From Isoetes taiwanensis (Eukaryota > Streptophyta > Lycopodiopsida > Isoetales > Isoetaceae): a DNA stretch of 64,000 nt. The notes below the pieces were generated by a model, which made no database searches, was not told the origin of the DNA, and saw only the letters and a program-made list of their open reading frames with translations. Of this stretch, positions 58,101 through 64,000 are shown one piece after another. The stretch lies in contig JAJEKV010000013.1 of assembly GCA_021234155.1 (NCBI GenBank), positions 8,319,193 to 8,383,192 on the forward strand, read 5' to 3'. The number at the start of each line of letters is the position of its first letter. The stretch's first letter is position 1. The position numbers and the translations under genes are program-made.

Positions 58101-59201
58101 CTCTGCGTGGAATCGAGAAACCTCCATGAGTACTTGTATCACTTGCAGTTAAAGTCTTGGAAAATGATATGGTGGGCTGCTTAGGCTGTATCCCATGGTC
58201 TGGTGACAAAAACAAGTCCTTAACCTGTTGCTGCTGTTGATGGGAACACATAATGGACAATGATGAGGATTGAGACAAAATTTTACATGTAAAGCTGTTG
58301 ACAGATGCTTACCCCATTCACTGGTTGCAAGGTCATCTGTGCATAAACCTCGTCATTTTCCTGATCCGCCTGAATGAATGGAAACATCATAAGCATTAAG
58401 CAGAAATTAAGCATGGCCTATATGGTCGAGATCAAATACTCACATGCAAAGTGACGTTGTGCAACTGGCAAATCAGCTGTGCTGGAAGATTGGGATAGCT
58501 AGGAATCTGTGCCTCAGCCTCCTTCTGCGTAGAGGCAATAACCTAGACATGAAAACATGTATGAGTCCAACTTTCTGATCTCCAAACTTTTTGAGAAGAT
58601 CAATCGTAATAACCCCCACTTACTTGCTCGCTGTGTCCCTGAGGGAAATAAACGACATGGCTTCCAATTGAAGGCAATGTGATGAGCGGACCAGCACATT
58701 CTAGCCATAAAGCCGGGTTTATATTTCTCCTTTCTCCTGCCAACGGTTTAAGTTTAAATATGAGTACGTTTATCCCGGCTACATATGCATCTAACGCAAA
58801 CAAACCAGATTACTCGAAGACAAAAGTGTTCTAGTGTGCAGAAAGGATTTGAAAGCAATTCAGGAATCAGGAAGGAAAATATAGAAATTCGTAAGGCCTC
58901 GGGCAAATATCCTTTCATTGTTGTTCGATTGGGCTGAATAAGCGTCAAACAGCTGTCCTTGTTTCAAGCCTCATTGACAGACTAAATTTAGGCTCCTCGT
59001 CCATGAATAGGGTACATTTTTCTGCAGCTTGTAACCCGGAAATACCATTGCAGTAGTTTGCCATCTTCTTTGTTCAGACTTGCATGATATTTGCTTTAAG
59101 ACTCAATAAAGGCCTTTTGAAAGGATTCGCGGTTTTATTCTACACAAGATCTGCACAAAACTTAAACATAACGGCAACCAAAATGCATCAGTACCTTCCA
59201 T
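55172..59201 (-). CDS. ARF: Auxin response factor, class-A-like activator
   Basis: A nuclear transcription factor that binds auxin response elements and pairs with Aux/IAA repressors. 14 coding exons: 59201-59195, 58736-58624, 58542-58444, 58369-58313, 58224-58075, 58001-57917, 57851-57761, 57679-57515, 57424-57302, 57206-57131, 57061-56932, 56855-55789, 55721-55534 and 55442-55172 (873 aa), all in phase. B3 DNA-binding domain about 111-215 ([40 protein letters not shown]), inside the dimerisation domain. ARF ancillary domain ([18 protein letters not shown]) follows. The middle region, about 366-721, is rich in Gln, Met and Ser, as in activating ARFs. PB1 domain 722-815 has basic K724 and acidic D770/E772/D774, so both faces are present. 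Oddities: a GC-AG intron, a 7-nt first coding exon, LWLECAGP instead of LWHACAGP, and FSKTL instead of FCKTL. I saw no miR167 target. The paralogue group (ARF5, 6/8 or 7/19) is not settled. Confidence 0.94.
57425..57514 (-). other. GC-AG intron in ARF (intron 8)
   Basis: The exon ends YNP + AG and the donor reads AG|GCAGGC; the acceptor is CTGCAG at 57430-57425. Joining gives [17 protein letters not shown], the invariant ARF sequence. A GT donor preserving this is not available, so a GC donor is required. Intron length is 90 nt. Confidence 0.88.
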
Positions 59202-60365
59202 AGCTACGTTCTGTCCTCCTCCAATTCCAAACTTGGTTGTAGCTCCGTGCACGCAAGCATCTGCCAAGCTTACGACTATAGATCACTAGGGGCTTAAGGT
59301 TTGCTCCAACCCATGAAAGTATGTGTTCAGAGATCCTGTTCCGGGAGACAATGACCCGTTTTCTACTCTACAGCACAGGATCCCTTTGCAAAATACCTGA
59401 GCTACAGCCTGCGAGCTTGATGCGCAGAATCAGCTCGAGGGGCAGCAAATCTACGCTAGCAGACGCAATGCGGACAGATGAGACAGAACCCACTTCAGAT
59501 CTGAGGCCAAAATTCGTGGTTCGAGGACCAGGCAAGGGGTGGACATGTAAGAACAAGAAGGGGGCAGACAAGGCAGGCAGAGAAGGGGAAGAAAAGGAAC
59601 AAGGTAGACCAGGCCTTCTACAAACCCAGCATCATCATCATCCTTATCATCGTCATCATATCAGCCCCAGACAAGAGCATCGCCCAACACCAAACCCGAA
59701 CTAATGGCTAACAAATCTCCGACGCTAGCACATCCAGAGGACAGAAAATAGGCACCCACAAAAGCAAAAGGCTCGGGAATCAGATTCTCGCTGTTGGGTG
59801 GAAGATTTCACACAGCGAAAAGGAAAGCAGAATGAACAGAGCGTGAAGAAGGGGAGCTATGGCGGGATACTGAACTGGAATACGTAAGCTAGCTCCGAGT
59901 AAAGCACTCTGCTAAACCAGTGTACTAATCTGGTGTATGCTTGAGCGATTTTTACTTACTTGCAAGTCTGTTGCCTGCTCATACAATGCTAAGGCTTGGG
60001 ATGTAAGCAGAAGGGATAGAGACAGACAAGAAGGGCTGAAGGGAAAGGGCAGGACTGCTTCTGGGCCAGAATTTATTTTGTTTTATGCTTAGTTTAATGG
60101 GGTTTTGTTTTGTGTGGGGCTCTTCTTGTTGGGCTGTTGCTGTTGGTGTTTTGATGGAGGGGTAGAGAGAGGAGAGAGAGTGTGGGAGAGACAAGGGGAC
60201 AGGCAGGCAGCAGGGTTATGGCCTGCTGTCTGCCTTGTGTCCCCACTGCAGCCAGGAGGCAGGAATTGAGGCAGCAGTAGCAACTGCAGTTCACAAGTGG
60301 ATTTTGGAATTGCATGTCTAGAGAGAGAAACAGCCCCTCAATGATGAGAGAGAATACCACACCAA
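59202..60365 (-). promoter_or_regulatory. Long ARF 5' leader with upstream ORFs and auxin response elements
   Basis: If transcription starts about 25-30 nt below the TATA box, the leader is about 1.1 kb. It contains several AUG-initiated uORFs on the - strand: 60360-60094 (88 codons), 60283-60089 (64), 60194-59979 (71) and 59571-59368 (67). Four GAGACA/TGTCTC auxin response elements occur (59345, 59480, 60019, 60188). It is CT-rich near 60130-60190. Leader introns are possible and would change the count. Confidence 0.45.
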
Positions 60366-61200
60366 TTCCGCCCCACCCACGGAACGCCGTATATATCGGA
60401 CATCGTCATGTTATAGCCATGGGCATATCTATGGTATATCCGTGTCTTTGACATATTATAGCCACGCCCACAAAAATTACACGGCATTTTTGTGGACTTA
60501 AGGATTTTTTGCCATTTAAGGCTGGCATAACATGCCCACATCCGACATTTACCGCGATGGCCCACCATCTGACAAGCAAGCGAACATATCTCACTAAGTA
60601 AGGTGAGAGACTGCACTTGATCTTGGAATTGTGTCTTCTCCATAGAGAGAAATAACCCCACAGTTATGAGGGAGAATTCTCTCTACCAGTTTGACCCCCC
60701 TGATGAGAGAGAATGTCATGAGAGGGCATGCTCTCTACCCCCATTTTCCACTCACTGGCAACCCCTCCAAAGGTTGCCTAGTACATCTCGAACATGGATG
60801 TCCAGAGAGAGAATGTACTTGCGCACATGGTTGTCTGTCGACCGCCCCTATGTGAGAGAACATGACGTCTAGCCGCGTACGGATCATTATAGTCATCTGG
60901 AGCCCATAGAGATGAGAGAGAATGTGTTTGAATTCTCAGCTGAATCCCCAGTGCTTACAGAGAATGCAGTGTACAAGTGGATGCAAGTGGATATGAATGT
61001 TTAGAAAGAGAAATGCCATCAAACATGGATCAGAGAGAACGTTGTGTATGGCAAAGACAATGCTACATAAAAGTGGATATGGATGTTTGGAGAGAGAAAT
61101 TCTACCAACTATATGAAATGTGGTGTATAATATAACTAGAAAGAGATATTTGGAGAGAGGAATTACATCACATGCAGATGAGAGAGAATGTGGTATGGAG
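60290..61200. repeat. Degenerate GAGA-rich repeat array upstream of ARF
   Basis: Many variants of 'gatgagagagaatgtg' and 'ttggagagagaaat', often with 'agtggatatggatgttt', at 60340, 60660, 60700, 60805, 60913, 61010, 61030, 61091, 61152 and 61180. Units are too diverged for one period. The array overlaps the ARF promoter and could supply GAGA-type (BPC) binding sites. Confidence 0.65.
60390..60395 (-). promoter_or_regulatory. Candidate ARF TATA box
   Basis: The - strand GATATATACGG lies about 1.2 kb upstream of the ARF start codon, just before the CT-rich leader. Assigned by position only. Confidence 0.4.
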
Positions 61201-64000
61201 AATTTATGCTTTACATTGATGAAAAAGGAGTAAGGGATAATTGACTCTTTAGCTTCTGTATGGGGTATAATAAAGGGCCATACTTATATTGCCTGTATGG
61301 AGCAATGTAATAACTAGGCAAGAATAAGGCATGGATAATAAGTTCACCTAGGCAACCCATGCAACTAGGATATAAGGAGGAATATAAAATACGTTCAAAG
61401 AGGGCATCTCATGCAACTAGGCTATCACTTTATGTATGATGAGCAGCCTTCATAGGGATCCAATCACCAAATTTATGGAAGGGAATTTGTGTTGGTTTTT
61501 GTACCTTGACTTCCCGACCTTAATTTGTATATAGTATGTTGTTTATTGGTCCATCTTCCTATTTTGTTCAACATGAGACTGGTCTTTGGGACACAGGAGT
61601 ATTTCTTGCGTGCCCTTCTGTATACGCATCTGTCATGCTTGCTTCTCTCCCCTCCTCTCTCGCACTACAATGCAATGTATACTTCCCCTTGAATTCAATT
61701 CAAGCAGGGCATGCAATTGTAATGTACTCTTATGTTATACCAATTGTTGTATGCATCTCTTTCGCACTGTAATGCAATGTACTCTACGTCATAACAGATG
61801 TTGCGTGTCTCCATCCATGCACCTAAATGCTTTCACTATTTTATAGTATGGCATTGCTCGCCAGCTTTCTCTTTGCTTTCCCCCACATGTTCATACCATT
61901 TCCAATAATAACAATTACAACTGATTGGCAATGCATCATAACCAATGCGTGTGAAAACTACTAGTTGCATGTGTGCTAAATTGTCTCCATGTGCTTATAA
62001 TATGTGGGTTAGTGTGTCCATGTAATATTATAGTCTTGTTCGTGTATCCATGTATACTATATTATGATATTCTTGTTTGAGTATGTGAGTGCTTTAGTTC
62101 CAGCACCACCATCCCGTCAAGTTTATCTTTTACCTAACTCATCCACTCTAATCGATACTGCTTCACATGATATCCGTCAACTGTAAAGTTGGCTCCCATT
62201 CATTTGGATGCCCTCACGCATGTTCTTCAAGTTGGGATAATTTCATCATTCTTGTAGACATCTCCACTTTGAGAACCATTCAAGTTGATATGATGTATCT
62301 CTTGATGTCCGAAAAGGTTGGCATATGCTAATGCAATGATCAAACATTATGGAATTCATCCCGACAGATTTGAGTTTCTTGCTATAATTACTAGTTTGCA
62401 TCTAAGCACTTATTAGTCCCATGGGCATGGCCCACGATGTGGTTATCTTTGTGATGCTCTAAGCATAATCTAGAGCCGTGGCGTGCTTATGCATGCCTCA
62501 TAAGTTTATTGCATGTTGTGAACCAAGCTGGATTATAAAATAAATCAGGAATACTCTAGAGTGCTTAAGTTAGATTGAAAAGGCCATGGGGGCCTACGCA
62601 ACATTATACAAAGCACCAAAATGGCTAACATGGCTCCTTCAAAAAATTAATGGAATTAATGGTTTTTTAGTAGCAAAGCGACTGAGGGGAGTCAAAGGCA
62701 GTCTCGATTCATGAGTCATGCAGCACTGAACATTGTACGTGATATATTTTTGCTTTAAATGAAAGCTATATTGTTCCAGTCAAACTAGAATCTTAGTGAT
62801 TGCCTTGTAACAAGGTTAAAATTTATGGAGCCTCAACCTATGGCTTGATTTCAGTATGTAGGTAAGTGTCAATGGTTGTGTTCTGTTCTTGATTCTATGC
62901 ATAGTGGAAAGCATTGACTTTGCTATTATGGATATGTCACTTTGGTTGCTTTACTTTTACATTCCTTTGCTTCTCTTGTACAAGCTTATATGTTTCATTG
63001 AACATTCCTAGAATAGGTGGGAATAAATGTATGATGAAGGTTCAAGGACATAGAACCCTCTTGCCAATGCTAAAAAGGACAAGTGTGTCATTATTGGACT
63101 GACACTAAGTATTATACAATTTGTTTATGTAGATTCATGAAATATTTCTATAAGGATTTGTTCAGTAAACATTTTCCGATCCACTAACCTTAAGCTCACA
63201 ATCAATGCATCTGTAGTCGGTGATGCTCGTGGTCGTGCAAGTTTGTTTTATTTTATAGTTTAGTAGTTATGGGAACACATTATTGTTGATAGTGGGACAT
63301 GTAATATATAGTTCTTTGTGTGGTTTAGGCCTATTTTAAGTCTTTTCGTTGTTGATCTAGGCAAATATTCTATTCTCGATCAATCCCTTTTCAAATCAAA
63401 ATGTTGCATATATTATTACTAGATAAAAGAGCACTAGAATTCCTTTATTGGGACCATTTATTGTTCTCTTGTTCTACTATACTTTTTTTAATGTGGTTAT
63501 CCCTAAAGTGTCGTTATGGGGAGGATATTATTACAGCTTAGAAGATGCTTGCATAGGTTTAATATTCCCATGTATACTCATACAGGCACACGTGTCCAAA
63601 AGGTTCACATGTATACACATGTTCTAACGAAGAATGGACAATATCAAAGTGGTTGAAGAAATGAGCTAATGTAAAATATCATCAGTGATGTATGTCTTAG
63701 GGCTGCTCTGATGATTGTACCCCATGCTTCTCTGGAGCCCCATGAATTGTCTTAATTTACTACATTAAATCTTATAATAGTGGACAAGCCTTCAACAATA
63801 TACCTTAGCAAGTCAATAAGCATCCAAAGCCGGAAAATAAAAGATATGCCTATGTTCTGTCATATTACTCTTACATCAAGGTAAGCATTACACACATCTT
63901 GGCTTATTTATATCATAAACTCTTGCATTTTTTTGTCAACTTGATTGTAGATAAAAATATTCCCCTCCATTAAGTTGGGAACATTATTTTAAATTAATAA
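61200..64000. other. Intergenic, no gene recognised
   Basis: Small frames (61536-61846, 62914-63102) have no family motif. A short duplication 'gcatct.t...cgcact.taatgcaatgta' occurs near 61628-61680 and 61752-61783. Nothing else stands out. Confidence 0.5.

Overview
This is a 64 kb piece of a land-plant nuclear genome. It holds two intact-looking multi-exon genes, one near each end: an EXO1-type 5'-3' exonuclease on the + strand (2117-6217) and a class-A-like auxin response factor (ARF) on the - strand (55172-59201). Almost everything between them is transposons, transposon remnants and segmental duplications. The plant-specific ARF, the Ty3/gypsy retrotransposons primed by initiator tRNA-Met, the spliceosomal introns (including one U12 AT-AC intron) and the large repeat fraction all point to a plant. 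ARF residues that differ from the angiosperm consensus make a non-flowering plant such as a fern plausible, but I cannot prove the lineage.

Layout. 1-1980: decayed non-LTR (LINE) fragments. 2117-6217: EXO1, whose intron 1 carries a tandem duplication that includes a dead copy of the start of exon 2. About 6580-23150: three head-to-tail blocks (U1, U2, U3) of one duplicated segment carrying gene-fragment pseudo-exons. U1 and U2 hold a Mutator-like long-TIR element; in U1 that element is itself interrupted by a chromovirus (7246-13164); U3 holds a 284 bp MITE and a LINE fragment. A fourth copy (U4) lies about 22 kb away at 44805-47285. 23160-27320: mostly unidentified intergenic DNA with a Helitron-like 3' terminus and a 200 bp direct repeat. 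27328-39724: a complete 12.4 kb Tat-like Ty3/gypsy element with 2.5 kb LTRs and 5 bp target duplications, itself hit by two LINE insertions. 39916-40845: a tandem array containing tRNA-like promoter boxes. 41190-44800: a gene-like fragment, an AT-rich long-TIR element and a broken Myb/SANT-like gene. 48085-53667: a non-autonomous, LARD-like LTR element sharing its 3' end with the chromovirus. 55172-60400: the ARF gene and its uORF-rich leader, followed by a GAGA-rich degenerate repeat array. 61200-64000: no recognisable gene.

The most informative observation is the layered insertion history. Duplicated blocks keep 'empty sites' for three insertions (the Mutator-like element, the chromovirus and the MITE), so the order of events can be read inside this one window. 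The most unusual gene-level signals are the U12-type AT-AC intron in EXO1 (with a possible second U12-like intron next to it), a GC-AG intron and a 7-nt first coding exon in the ARF, and an archaeal-type RNase H domain between protease and reverse transcriptase in the Tat-like element. All exon boundaries were built by hand from splice motifs, phase and recalled family sequence; no alignment or database search was run.
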